This document shows positions 27,074-37,861 of a stretch of DNA of 64,000 bases, piece after piece. The DNA is from Globisporangium splendens. Its lineage: Eukaryota; Oomycota; Peronosporomycetes; Pythiales; Pythiaceae. A program made the translations under genes and the position numbers. How positions within the stretch are numbered: position 1 is the stretch's first letter; every line of letters starts with the position of its first letter. The stretch lies in NCBI GenBank assembly GCA_006386115.1, contig VFIW01000012.1, positions 764,371 through 828,370 of the forward strand. Reading direction: 5' to 3'. Below the pieces are notes generated by a model that saw only the letters and a program-made list of their open reading frames with translations, was not told the DNA's origin and made no database searches.

Positions 27074-28305
27074 TCGCTCACTCCCTCTCACTTAAACAGC
27101 AGCTGCACCAAGCAACACACAAGCATAAACGACATGGCGAGTGTGAATATACGAATCCAACCCGCACCAATTCAATTTGCTAGTCGGAATGTCATTTCCT
27201 CACCACGAATGCGGGTCGCAGCGCGAACAGACGCCCAACAATCTGAGAATATAAAAAAGAAAGGGTCGCCGCCACTCGCTCACGCCTTGAGCCGTGCGTC
27301 GCTGTCTCCAAAGGATGCAGGAACTGTTGTGAGACCTTCTGGGGTGCTGACTCGCAGGCGCGGAACCTGCTTCTTCGCGCGTTTTGGCTTGATGCGCGCG
27401 CGCGTGGCCAGTCACTCGTCCCTCGCTCGCTCTTTATGAAACGTGGCTTTCCGGTTGTGATTGTCGCACGACGCGGAGAATTGCGAAATGACCCTTTGGA
27501 GAAACGGACCGACTGAATGTGTGTGCGCTTTTTTTTTTTTTTCTGATGGCCCTGGAATATGATAATCGCGTACAGTCGCGCCAGGGAAGACTGCCCGCCT
27601 CCAATAGTACTCAGGTCACAGTGAGGCCTGTGAAAATACATGCGTCGCGAGAGTGATGGTCTGTTGTTATGTTCTTTTTCGTTCTTAAGGAGCAAACTGC
27701 ATCAAGTCAGTGAGGAGTGCTGGTGTCGCTTGTGGGTTGGATGGAAGGGGATCTTCCATGTTTCGAATAGCTTTTCTATACGACAGTCAGTCCGTTTCTT
27801 CTCCTGGATGAATGCGGGCTTCTGTGTGTATGCGGCCGAAGATAGATCTTCTATGGAGGAGGCTGCGTGAGTTTTTGTTGAACGATTTGCCTAATTGATA
27901 GACGTGCGTGCGTCCGAGCGCTGTCGGTCGTATGGCTTATCGCATGCGTTCAGATGCATGTGTTATCCGCCAGTTGCTTCACATGCATCATCTGCATGTA
28001 CCGCGCGCCGCACATGTCACGCGCGCATTTTCGTTTGCGCCGATAGAAGCCACCTATCTGTCTACAATGAATGGATGGATATGAGCGAGCGAGCGAGCGA
28101 GCGAGGGTTGTTTCGTTCGCTCCTGCTTGTTGAGGATGGTGCGAAAGGGGGGATTCGTCTCTATTTACATCAAACGCGCTCTCTCTCTCTTTATTCGCCA
28201 CAGATACGAAAGATTGGGTGTCTACGGATGAGGGACGGAGATGAAGCATGATGATAGCAACAGATCTTTGGACCATTGCGCCGCTGACAGTGGACATGCA
28301 GACAA
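27074..28305. other. Intergenic, promoter side of the PHTF gene
   Basis: No gene supported. It contains a T14 tract (27529-27542) and a (GAGC)n microsatellite at 28084-28106. Confidence 0.4.
28084..28106. repeat. (GAGC)n microsatellite
   Basis: Five to six tandem GAGC tetranucleotides followed by a CT-rich run near 28180. Confidence 0.8.
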
Positions 28306-29360
28306 CTACAGGTTTCTCCGCTTAAGCTGCTTGGCGGCGCGTCTGCGACGATACCAGATCGCAACCAGGACGAGCACGCCGTTGAGCATCGCGAGGTGCA
28401 CCATGAAGAGCAGCGGACTCGTCCAAAAGCCGCACACAACGCCCTTCCAGCCCTATCCCAATTTGACAAGTCAAACGAACACACAGCCATACTGTTAGCT
28501 CATCGTATACAAAAATCATTTACACGCACACATCGTATATATCGCACCTTGATCTCGCGCTTCTTGAGACTGTGTTCGCCGTACTGAATCGAGAGAAACT
28601 CGGGGATCGCGTTCGGCACAAACTGCTCTTGCACGGGGTTCACGCCGTCGGGTACCGTCACGAGCTGCTTCTTCAGCGGGAACACCGAGTCGTACGGGAC
28701 GCAGCCGCCGCAGCACATGTGGTCGGTGTACTCTTGCAGCCCTTCGGAACAGCACAGCAGACTCGACTTGTCGTCGTACCCCGGTGGCACCAACACATTC
28801 TTTCGGTTCGCAGCGACCTGCGCGGCATCGACCTCTGCATACCAGTAGATGTCCACCCACGTCGCGATGTCGCTCGAATCGTACACACGGATGCAGGGGT
28901 CGTGCATGTACGGATCCGACCAGTAAAAATGGTGGTTCTCCGTGTCGTACGTGAGCTTGACCTTGTGCGGGATGTAGTCTGAGCGATCGTACGCGACGAG
29001 GCCCACTTTCTCGAACTCGGGCTTCAGCGCCGAGATCTGGTCGCACGTCGCATTCATCACGCCCAGGTCCACATCGTACTCCCAGGGGATCAGTCCGTCG
29101 TCGCGGTGCACGCCAAGGAGCGTGCCTTTGTCCAGCCAGTACTCGACGTCGTTGGTCTTCAGGATGGTGGTCGTCTTCGTGAGCAGCACCGACATGTGCG
29201 CGCGCGTGTCGCATTTCGCGTACAGGAAGCGCAATGTACACACGGCGCTCGTGACCAGCAGCGCGTAGAGCGCGTACCGCGTGAGCTTCTTGCGCGAGAA
29301 CGCGGACTTTCGCGCCGTTGGCGACGCCGCCTGCGCCTTCGGCACCCGCTGCGGCAGCAT
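28306..29360 (-). CDS. LicD/fukutin-type nucleotidyltransferase-fold protein
   Basis: 319 aa from two exons, 28548-29360 and 28306-28452, joined in phase 0 with a GTGCGA donor. It is a type II membrane protein: a basic N-terminus, one membrane segment (ALYALLVTSAVCTLRFLY), then a lumenal LicD-type domain. Signatures are YWLDKGTLLGVHRDDGLIPW and the metal-binding EYDVDLGV (D-x-D), then HHFYWSDPY and a cysteine cluster LLCCSEGLQ...MCCGGC. The family includes bacterial phosphocholine transferases and the ribitol-phosphate transferases fukutin and FKRP, which work on glycans in the Golgi. The second exon adds a further hydrophobic stretch (FMVHLAMLNGVLVLVAIW) and a basic tail, so there may be two membrane anchors. 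Substrate is unknown. Confidence 0.85.
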
Positions 29361-29539
29361 CTTGCTGTTGTGGGTATGTCTGGTGTGTGAATGAGAGCGA
29401 GCAATCTCTTCGTCAGAAGAGGGTACCTCTGCATAATCACAAACAGTAATTTTTGCAAGTTATTCTCCAATTTATAACGATTGATGATGCGCCAGAATAT
29501 TGCGAAAATGGAATTTTTCGAAGCAAAATGCTGCATGAA

Positions 29540-30486
29540 AATGGTCAAGTCAGTGTCCAAATCGGGCGTTCCGCAACGTCGACAGCAGCAGCAGTGGTGG
29601 TGCCAGCGACTGCGTACGAAAGCGGCGAAGTGCAGCATGGAATTCGCAGCGTTTTATCGAGACAGCACTCGGCCAAAGAGATCACCACCGTCGGGTTGAT
29701 GCTGCGGTCAGCGTCCAAGCCGAACGAAGTGGCGTTGATTCTGGTAAAGCGCATTCTTTTGCAGTCCTCGAGCGACCGACGCTGCAGGGTCCAAACAGCA
29801 GTTTGGCTGTAGTCACTCGCTTGCACGAACTACCGTGCAGCACGGCGCTACCGACGTCGTGTGCTGGTGCAGTTGCAGCGCCACGTGCTGCACGATGAAA
29901 TCGGGAAAGTGACTCGGCCGTGCAACACATCAAGGGATTCCCCTAAAAAATATGCAGGAGCCGGATTCCACAGACAGCGTGAGCAAAATCGAGCTTTTGC
30001 TTCACCGCGCGCCTGAAAACTGAGTGTCTTGCTAGCTGACGAACAACACGGGCTGCTGCGACAGCTTCTTGAACTCGCGCTGTGGTTTGCCTTCCAATAT
30101 GATGCCACCATTGGGCACGTCGATCGTGTACAGCGGAGTCAACCGTTCGACGATTCAACATGACGTTCTGCGAGGGCACGGCATGCCGAGCACCAAGATG
30201 ATGACATCGCGCTCTTCGAGCCCGCTGATTCAAGATTCGCTTGCGCTCGGTGAGGTTTGTGTCGAACTCATTGTGACAGCTTCTTGACCGTGCTGACTAA
30301 CGTCGTGTGGTCGGTTTGCAGCACGTCGTCACCGACAGGAAATGACGGGTTGCGCAGACGCACCGCAACATCGAAAACGTCGCCGACTCGGCCGTCGTGA
30401 AGACATTCTGATGCAGCTGTCGCACCATACTTCATCGTGACTGGAAGCAAGATTGTCAGATAGCTACGGCTGTGGGTTGCGTTCAT
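29540..30486 (-). pseudogene. Decayed ABCG/PDR-type ABC transporter (N-terminal half)
   Basis: Translation on the minus strand, switching frames, gives fragments in the order of a pleiotropic-drug-resistance ABC transporter. There is an N-terminal VAVRLRNPSFPVGDD piece, then KRILNQ, then VSGLEERDVIILVLGMP (the strand leading into the Walker A loop, itself degraded). Next come GGIILEGKPQREFKKLSQQP, then FPDFIVQHVALQ, and INPTVVISLAECC (equivalent to the KTVVISL segment after Walker B). Walker A and the signature motif are not readable, and stops and frameshifts are frequent. It is a dead copy, and the C-terminal half is absent. Confidence 0.65.
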
Positions 30487-30963
30487 TGTGTACCACCAGC
30501 CAGCTAAGTAGCTGATGTGATTCTCGTGTGTTGCGCATCGCTATTGGCGACTGGCCGAGAAGCGATTGGTGGTGCACACATCGGGCATTCAATCAATATA
30601 TTGTGCGAGTGGGGATCAAGTAGCGATGTTGTTTGGGCATGGCGACAAAAAGCAATGGAGTGAATAGTGCAAGGGTGACCTCGAGTGCCTTACTATCAAG
30701 CATGATCGATCACTGTGAGCACACCTTATTGCGCTCAATTAGCCCATCCACTTCATCAATGACACCTCTAATTTTCGATGCCATGCAGTCCCAATGTGCG
30801 CGCTGTCGCGCGTGGCAACTGACGACCTGGAGATCGGCTTGATAAACGACGATGCCAACACTTTTTAAAAGGTGAGGTATATTTAGGTTCATCGTCGTGA
30901 CCTACAATATCCATTCTCCTACCTAATCTTCATTGCGAATTTCATACAGGAGTGTAAATGTGT
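30487..30963. other. Spacer between pseudogene and LINE fragment
   Basis: Nothing recognisable. It probably consists of old repeat remnants. Confidence 0.3.
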
Positions 30964-31334
30964 CTATAGCGCGGATTGCACTAGATCACTTCTGAATGCT
31001 AAATAATCTTTGACCAGGATGGCATGTTCTCTTGGTCCTATGTGAGGCTGCCTTGTGTTGTCCAATGACCTTGGGTCTTCCGAACTTCGCACAAGCCAAT
31101 GCATGATGTCGTTGTCAAGATCCTGGGTGAGATTGTTGAAAGCAGCTCTTTGAGTTGGGAAGTGAACCTGCGTTGAGGTTCTGGTGTCCATGGCTAGGTT
31201 GGCGGCTGAGTCCGCCATCTTGTTGAAGGCACGGTAGTGATGGTACCATCCTCGGATGTCGATGCAATCCGCGAGTCGTCGACTTGTCTGGTATAAACGT
31301 GCCAATCGGTGCTGTCGAGGGGACCGATGCATTC
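30964..31334 (-). pseudogene. LINE-type retrotransposon RNase H fragment
   Basis: An open stretch of about 120 codons carries the end of an RNase H domain (WYHHYRAFNKMADSAANLAMD, catalytic Asp environment) and a C-terminal tail as in oomycete non-LTR elements. Its upstream part is missing because the sequence stops exactly at the first base of an LTR (31335). The tail ends in a normal stop at 30964. Confidence 0.6.
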
Positions 31335-31984
31335 TGTAATGGGCTAAATCCAGCCATTACATCAAGGTGGATCTGTCCCCAGATCTAGTGTGCCACACAC
31401 CACCTTCAGCGTGCATTGTGGAGACACAAATAACAAAGGGATTACGGTACGACAGTCCCCACATGCACGTGTGACGTCATTCGATGACGTCACGAGTGTT
31501 CTCTGTGCTGATCAGTGCAGAATGTTGTTCTCATGTACTAATCAGTACAGAGTGATAACATCCATGTACTAATCAAGTACTGAGTGATGGTTCCTGCTTG
31601 GGAAACTGGACTGGCGACGAGACCGACGTGTCTCTGCCACCTGGAGTGAGTGGCGCGAGTCGATCACTTTGCAGAGATTTTAAATAAGGCTTGAAGTTCA
31701 AGCTTCTAGAAGATCCCGTAGGTTCAACCTCAGTGTACCCAAGGTTTTATATATCATATTCATAGGTTTTATTGTGTATATTTAGGTTTTAGTTATAAAA
31801 GCTGTAGGATCCCTTGGGGTTCATTAGCAAGTAGCGACAGGAACCATAACCATTTTCAATTCAGTTGCAATTTTTCCTCCAAGCCCTCAAGTCTTCTTCC
31901 TCCCTCCAAGTCGGGAGATCGCTTCCTCTGGCACAAGCGTGTGTGCCGTGTTTGAGGGACTGTTGTGAACAGCGCCCTCTTACA
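31335..31984 (+). repeat. 5' LTR of element A
   Basis: 650 bp, starts TGTAATGGGC and ends CCCTCTTACA. It is shared, with small differences, by five more copies in the window. U3 contains two CRE-like TGACGTCA palindromes (31472-31479 and 31485-31492) and three imperfect palindromes of the GTACTAATCAGTAC type (near 31505, 31536 and 31564). Three AGGTTTTA-type repeats precede TTATAAAAG near 31793, a possible TATA element. Confidence 0.92.
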
Positions 31985-31986
31985 CC

Positions 31987-32004
31987 TGGTAGCACTTCGA
32001 GCGG
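31987..32004 (+). other. Probable primer-binding site, element A
   Basis: TGGTAGCACTTCGAGCGG starts two bases after the LTR and begins with TGG, the complement of a tRNA CCA end. The tRNA identity cannot be assigned from this sequence. Confidence 0.6.
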
Positions 32005-32103
32005 TCCTTCCAACGACCCAGTGAAGTGAAGAGGTTTGACGACGCGGCTTTAAGCACGTCGAGCATTCCTGTCCAAGACCCTGCGAGCATCCTTGTTTGG
32101 AAC

Positions 32104-33153
32104 ATGGATGCTACAGGAACCCCACTCGGTCCAGCAGTACCGGAAACTGTCGAGTTGACTATTGAGGGTTTCCCTCATTTGTCTTCTCATGAGTGGATGG
32201 CGCTTGAGCGCATGCGAGATGTCATCGGAGAGGCTGCTGTGGTCAGTCTGCTTCGATCGGCGTCTCCGGAGGACCAGAAGAGTGCGGTGGTCAGCTTCAT
32301 GCACCACGAGATCATGTCCTCCCGGAAGCAGGTCGCAACCCCTGTTTCCTCAATCAGGACGGTGCCACTGAAGCTTGACGTCTCTCCGTATCGCGGCGGA
32401 GAGAACGAACCTCTCTCACGATGGTTCGTCGAGTTGGATGCAGCGATCACTGCAAGACAACTGCGAGACCCTTCGCAGCAAGTGTTGTTCGCGATGTCCA
32501 ACCTTGCGGGTCGTGCGAAGAGCTGGGCGTATGGCAAGCGTTTAGCCGATCTAAACTGCTTCCCCAGCTACGACCACTTCAAGACCGAACTCAAGAAGGC
32601 GTTTGAACCTCCACAGAGTGAGTTCCGTGCGCGCGCCGAGTTCCTCAAGCTTCGTCAAGGCCGTTTCGACCTTCACTCGTATGCACAACGTGCTCGTTAC
32701 TTGGTGTCGAGTATCGTTGACGAGCCGATTGACGTTCCGGCGCAAGTCGTGACGTTCATGACGGGTCTGAACGATGGTCCGATTCGGAACCAACTGTTCC
32801 GCGAGTACCCCAAGACGCTGGACGAAGCCATTGAACGTGCGATGCAAGAAGAGTTCAGCATCAAGCAAGCGAAGTTCCATGGGTTTGCGTCGAGACCAAT
32901 GCGGCAGTCAAATGTTGCGCATGACGGTCCCGAGCCCATGGACATCTCGTACATTTCCACGCCTGGAAATGAGCGTCCTCGCAACGATGGGAAGTGTTTC
33001 CGTTGCGGGAAGCCGGGTCACATTGCTCGGAACTGCAAGGTGTCTTTGCCGGGTCGGCAAACGACACAGGGTGCTCGTTCGAACAACCACGATCGTTCTT
33101 ACGGTCGTCGGTTCGAGCGGTCACCTGGGCCAAAAAACGGGAATGGACAGTAG
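32104..33153 (+). CDS. Gag of element A
   Basis: 349 aa from ATG 32104. The frame is open 78 nt further upstream without an ATG. The capsid-like region includes PLSRWFVELDAAI, VLFAMSNLAGRAKSWAYG and FRARAEFLKLRQGRFDLHSYA, the usual retrotransposon gag fold. A CCHC zinc knuckle follows (CFRCGKPGHIARNC, about residues 300-313), with a basic, glycine-rich tail. It ends at TAG 33151-33153 inside the frameshift signal that joins it to pol. It is intact and could supply particles in trans. Confidence 0.92.
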   Translation: MDATGTPLGPAVPETVELTIEGFPHLSSHEWMALERMRDVIGEAAVVSLLRSASPEDQKSAVVSFMHHEIMSSRKQVATPVSSIRTVPLKLDVSPYRGGENEPLSRWFVELDAAITARQLRDPSQQVLFAMSNLAGRAKSWAYGKRLADLNCFPSYDHFKTELKKAFEPPQSEFRARAEFLKLRQGRFDLHSYAQRARYLVSSIVDEPIDVPAQVVTFMTGLNDGPIRNQLFREYPKTLDEAIERAMQEEFSIKQAKFHGFASRPMRQSNVAHDGPEPMDISYISTPGNERPRNDGKCFRCGKPGHIARNCKVSLPGRQTTQGARSNNHDRSYGRRFERSPGPKNGNGQ

Positions 33154-33170
33154 GGGAGGGGCCTCCTACT
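33132..33170 (+). promoter_or_regulatory. -1 ribosomal frameshift signal, element A gag/pol
   Basis: The heptamer A AAA AAC (33132-33138) is in the correct gag phase (CCA AAA AAC). It is followed after 10 nt by an 8-bp hairpin, AGTAGGGG pairing with CCTCCTACT-type sequence (33149-33156 with 33163-33170). Loop bases GGGC (33059+100 to 33162) could pair with GCCC at 33172-33175 to form a pseudoknot. The pol frame is exactly -1 relative to gag and opens through the site. Confidence 0.8.
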
Positions 33171-36100
33171 GGCCCGGAAAAGAGGACTGTGGACGTTGTG
33201 GAGACACAGGACTCTGACCCCTATGTGCATCAAGCACATGCAGTTTCCACTATGAGTGAGAAGAGTGTCAGTCAAACGTCAAGTTTGATCGTTCACAAAG
33301 TTCATGTAGACGGTATTGCAACGCCTCTACGAGCTTTGGTTGACACCGGTGCGTCGAACAACTTTGTTCGAAATGAAGTGATCATCAGGCATGGTATCTT
33401 CGTGCCCGATGCGAATGAAGAGAAGGCGATGATTGTCCGGTCGGCAAATGGGTCAACTGTGAAGATGCTGAAGCGCGTGGTGCGCTTGGCAATCAAGTGT
33501 GAAGATTTCCGAGGTGAAGACGAGTTCATTTTACTCGACCTCGATGACAAGTTTGACATCATCCTGGGCATGCCGTGGTTGAAGCGTTACCAACCTAGCA
33601 TTGACTGGATGAATATGAAGATCTCCGTTGGCAAGTCACGCGATGTTGACTTGTGCTGCACAACAACGGATGAAGTAGTATGGGTGTACACATCTGTGGA
33701 AGAGATCCCAGATGACCCTTGTGATATTGCGGTGTGCGATGGCCCCCCATGTTCACAAGTGGTACCCATTTTAAAGAAGATGAACGGAGGTGGAGCAGTC
33801 AGGCGCCAGAAAAAGACTGTCTCCTTTGCCATCGACGACGAGAAGGTTCGCGATGGCGTTGACAAGAGTGAATGGAAGAGGAACAAACACCCTTCCCAAG
33901 ACAAGAAGAAGAAGACCAGCAAGAAGAGTGTTTCGTCGAGAGTTTTGAGTACCCCTGATCAAGGTACAAGTGGTGATGACGAAGGGAGTGTCCAAGCACA
34001 AGACATTCCAAGCGAGTTTGTGAATGTCGCGGTCTACAATGAAGAAGGTGGCGTGGATGTAATCCGTCACGTGAAGATTGAAAATCCTCCAAGTTCAGTC
34101 GAAGAATTGATTTCCTTGCCACCGATGAGCAAGAAGACACTGGAGCGCAGCCTAGCGAGAGGCGATATTGCGCAGGTGTGTGTGATCGTCGAAATGGTCG
34201 ACGAAGGCTTCATCAACACAGCATCGAGTGCGGATGCAGATGTGTTGGACGAAAAGACACGGAAGGAAAGGTTCGAGGAGCAGTCGTGGGACTCCCTCAA
34301 GAAGAACCCCGTGTATGCGCTTGCCAGGGAGTATGAAGACATTTTCCCTGACAAGGTGCCGGACGAATTGCCATTCGATAGAGGCATTCGTCACGAGATT
34401 GATGTACTTCCTGGCACGAAGTACTGCATCACAAGACAGTGGCCGTTGCCAAAGGAACAAGTCGAGGCGACCGACGAGTTCTTTGCACAACGTGCTAAGG
34501 CTGGTCATGTGCGGGAAAGCAAGTCTCCGCATTGCAGCCCCGCTTTCTGTGTGAAGAAGGCAACTGGAGGTTGGCGCATTGTTCATGCTTTCAACAAGCT
34601 GAACGACGCGACAATTCCAGCCCAGACTCCGGTTCCACGCAAGGACATCATCCTTGATGGAATGGTTGGCAGCACCGTCTTTAGTGCTATCGATCTGAAA
34701 GATGGGTTCTATCAGATCCGAATGCGCGAAGACGATGTCCCACTAACCGCAGTGAGTACCCCGAGTGGTATGCTGTGGGAATGGTTAGTGATGCCACAGG
34801 GACTGAAGAATGCTCCTGCGACCTTCAATCGAATGGTCACGAACGTTCCTCGTCCTCTGCGAACATTTGCACCAAGTTACTTTGACGATATTTTCGTTCA
34901 TAGTAAGGCCACGAATGGGAAGTCTGGTGTCGATGTTCATCTCGATCATCTTCGTCAAGTTTTCCAGGTCATGCGTGAGAATAAACTCTACGCAAACTTG
35001 AAGAAGTGCATGTTCTTCGCCCCCGAGATCCCTGTTCTCGGTTGTTTTGTGGGCAAGAGCGGTGTTCGAGTCGATCCGGAGAAGGTCAAAGCTATTGACG
35101 ATTGGCCAGTGCCAAAGAATGTCAAACAGCTACGACAATGGTTGGGTTTAGCCAACTACTTGCACAAGTACACGCGCAATTATGCAGCGTTGGTGCAACC
35201 CCTCACACAGCTCTTGAAGAAAGACGTTGAGTGGAAGTGGTCGAAAGACCATCAGACGGCGTTCGAAGAAGTCAAGAGGAGTCTTCGAGAAGCTCCTGTC
35301 TTGGCTCTGCCAAACCACGACAAGCCGTTCCACGTCGTCTGTGATGCGAGCGACTATGCCATCGGTTGCGCATTGATGCAACACGATGATGAGGGTCATG
35401 AGCGAGTTGTGTCGTATCAGTCACGACAACTCCGACCCGCAGAACGGAACTACCCAGTTCATGACAAAGAACTTCTGGCGATGAAGTATTCTTTGGTCAA
35501 GTTCCGTGTGTATCTGCTTGGCGAGGAGCGCTTTGCTATCTACACTGATCACGCATCTCTGCGTACGGCAGTGAAGACTCCTCATTTGTCGCAATGAATG
35601 GCGAGATGGTTCTCCTTCTTTGCAGAGTACAACTTTGTTGTACACTACAAGCCAGGCAAGACGAACATCTTAGCCGATGCGCTGTCAAGACGTCCGGATT
35701 ACGATCCGAAGACCAAGAGTGAAGACACGGACGGAGCGTGTCGACTCTGTGAAGATGTTCAAGCGATCGCGGTGCGAGCTGCGACTACAGTGCGAGAAGA
35801 GATCGTCGAAGGGTACAAGTCTGACGAAACATGTCAGGACTTGTTGAAGTACTTCAAGGACCCTTCCGACAAAGCACTGCAAGGTCTTCCGTCGCGCACA
35901 AGATCGCGAGTTCACCGCTTCCGAGTATACAATGGGTTGTTGTACTATGCGGTCGAACAAGGGGATACAGCAAGGGTTGTTGTTCCCAACGACGAAGGTC
36001 TGCGCCATCGACTCTTGTATGAGTACCATGACAGTCCTTCGGGTGGCCACCTCGGACGTGAGAAAACGTTTCTCAGTCTTTCCCGGGATTACTACTGGCC

Positions 36101-37117
36101 ACACATGTACAAGTGGGTACGCAAGTATGTGAGGACTTGCGAGGTCTGCCAACGAGTGAAACCCTCTGGTTCCACGCAGGCTCCACTTCATTCATTGGCT
36201 GTCCCATCGGATAGTTGGAAGTCTGTGAGTATGGATTTCATATTCGGACTTCCTCGGGACACACAGGGATGCAATGGCATCCTTGTGTTTGTGGACCGAT
36301 TCAGCAAGATGGTTCATCTTGCGCCTGTTTCGGACAAGATCTCTGCTGAGAAGACTGCCAAGGTCTTTGTAAACGTCGTATTCCGTCTACACGGATTACC
36401 AGTCGAGATCGTGTCTGGCCGTGACACCCGTTTCACGTCCAAGTTCTGGCGTGCACTGCTCGGACTTCTGGACACCAAGTTGTCCATGTCAACAGCGGCA
36501 CACCCTGAAACGGACGGTCAAACAGAGCGAGTGAATCGCGTCCTCGAAGACGTGTTGCGCAGTTACGCAACGTCTTTCAAAGAGTGGAGTGAGTTTCTCC
36601 CTCTTGCCGAGTTTGCGTTGAACAACTCCACGCATGTCTCGACAGGTCACTCTCCATTTTATGTGAACTATGGCATTCATCCTCGAGTGCCCGCTTCCAT
36701 AATGGGTGAGGTCTCTACCTTAAGTGGGGGAGGGACTCCGGCTCATGGTAGCAAGCCGAAGTCGTCTTACGACCTGAATGCTGCTACCGAGTCGAAAGCA
36801 AATTTTGACTCGATGAAACCCCTCGACGACCTAACAAGTCGTGAAGGGCAGCAAGTCGATGACTTTGTTGTGAGAAGACAAGCCGTTGTGAGGTTTGTTC
36901 GAGACGCAATCGCGAAGGCTCAGGATCTGCAAAAGGAACAAGCAGACAAGAGCGGAAGGAAGAACAAGCAAGTGTATAAGATCAATGATCTTGTATTACT
37001 TAGCACGGCGAACCTGCCTGAACATGCAGTGTCCAACTTGGGAAGCTCGAAGCTTCTGCCAAGGTTCATTGGACCGTTCAAGGTAGTGAAATGCAATGGC
37101 GATGCCTACACGCTAGA
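33139..37117 (+). pseudogene. Pol of element A, 5' part (protease, RT, RNase H, integrase)
   Basis: Expressed by -1 frameshift from gag. Domains in order: aspartic protease (LRALVDTGASNNFV, ILGMPW), a lysine-rich linker, and reverse transcriptase with AIDLKDGFYQI and SYFDDIFVHS, both catalytic Asp motifs intact. RNase H follows (VVCDASDYAIGCALM, YTDHASLRTAV), then integrase with HHCC zinc finger (HLGREKTF ... CEVCQ), the DDE core (SMDFIFGLP, VSGRD, HPETDGQTERVNR) and the GPF/Y module (LLPRFIGPFKVV). TGA at 35595-35597 replaces the Arg codon found at this place in element B. The second integrase Asp is Gly. The frame then runs into inserted element C at 37118, so the residues read after that are not pol. 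Confidence 0.9.
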
Positions 37118-37785
37118 TGCAAGAGGGCGCTGTTCACAACAGTCCCTCAAACACGGCACACACGCTTGTGCCAGAGGAAGCGATCTCCCGAAAAAAAAAC
37201 AAACTTTGGGAAAAAAAAGGGGATGAAGAACGACTTGAGTACTTGAAGGAAAATTTGCAACTGATTTAAAATGCTTATGGTTCCTGTTGCTACATGTAAA
37301 TGAACCCCAAGGGCTCCTAGAGGTTTTATAACTAAAACCTAAACATACACAATAAAAACTATGAATCTGATATATAAAAACTTGGGTACACTGAGGTTGA
37401 ACCTACGGTATCTTCTAGAAGCTTGAACTTCAAGCTTATTTTAAATCTCTGCACAGTGATCGACGCGCCGCACCACTCCAGGTGGCAGAGACACGTCGTC
37501 TCGTCGCCAGTCCAGTTCCCAAGCAGGAACCATCACTCAGTACTTGATTAGTACATGGATGTTGTCGCTCTGTACTGATTAGTACATGAGAGCAACATTC
37601 TGCACTGATCAGCACAGAGAACACTCGCGATGTGATGGTATGACGTAACACGTGCATGTGGGGACTGTATTACCGTAATCCCTTTGTTATTTGTGTCTCC
37701 ACAATGCACGCTGAAGGTGGTGTGTGACACACTGGATCTGGGAACAGATCCACCTTCATGTAATGGCTGGTTATGGCCCATTACA
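37118..37785 (-). repeat. 3' LTR of element C
   Basis: Reads TGCAAGAGGG to CCCATTACA on the + strand, the reverse of the A-type LTR. It is longer than the other copies because of A-rich insertions around 37190-37220. The polypurine tract complement TCATCCCCTCCTT abuts it at 37786. Confidence 0.9.
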
Positions 37786-37861
37786 TCATCCCCTCCTTAA
37801 AGTCACAAGTACCTTGCGTACTTTTGCAGACCTTTCGGAGCAGTTCACTTTGCAATTGGCA

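Noticed and set aside
28084..28106. CRISPR-like spacing or satellite array
   Set aside because: A simple GAGC microsatellite. No CRISPR array occurs in the window and none is expected in a eukaryote.
35685..36191. 168-codon minus-strand frame opposite the integrase of element A
   Set aside because: Composition follows the sense codons, there is no start context or domain, and it lies inside well-conserved pol, so it is a shadow frame, unlike the antisense ORF near the LTR.
37118..37226. Apparent C-terminal extension of integrase A (ARGRCSQQSLKHG...)
   Set aside because: It is read-through into the inverted LTR of element C. The true continuation is at 44807.
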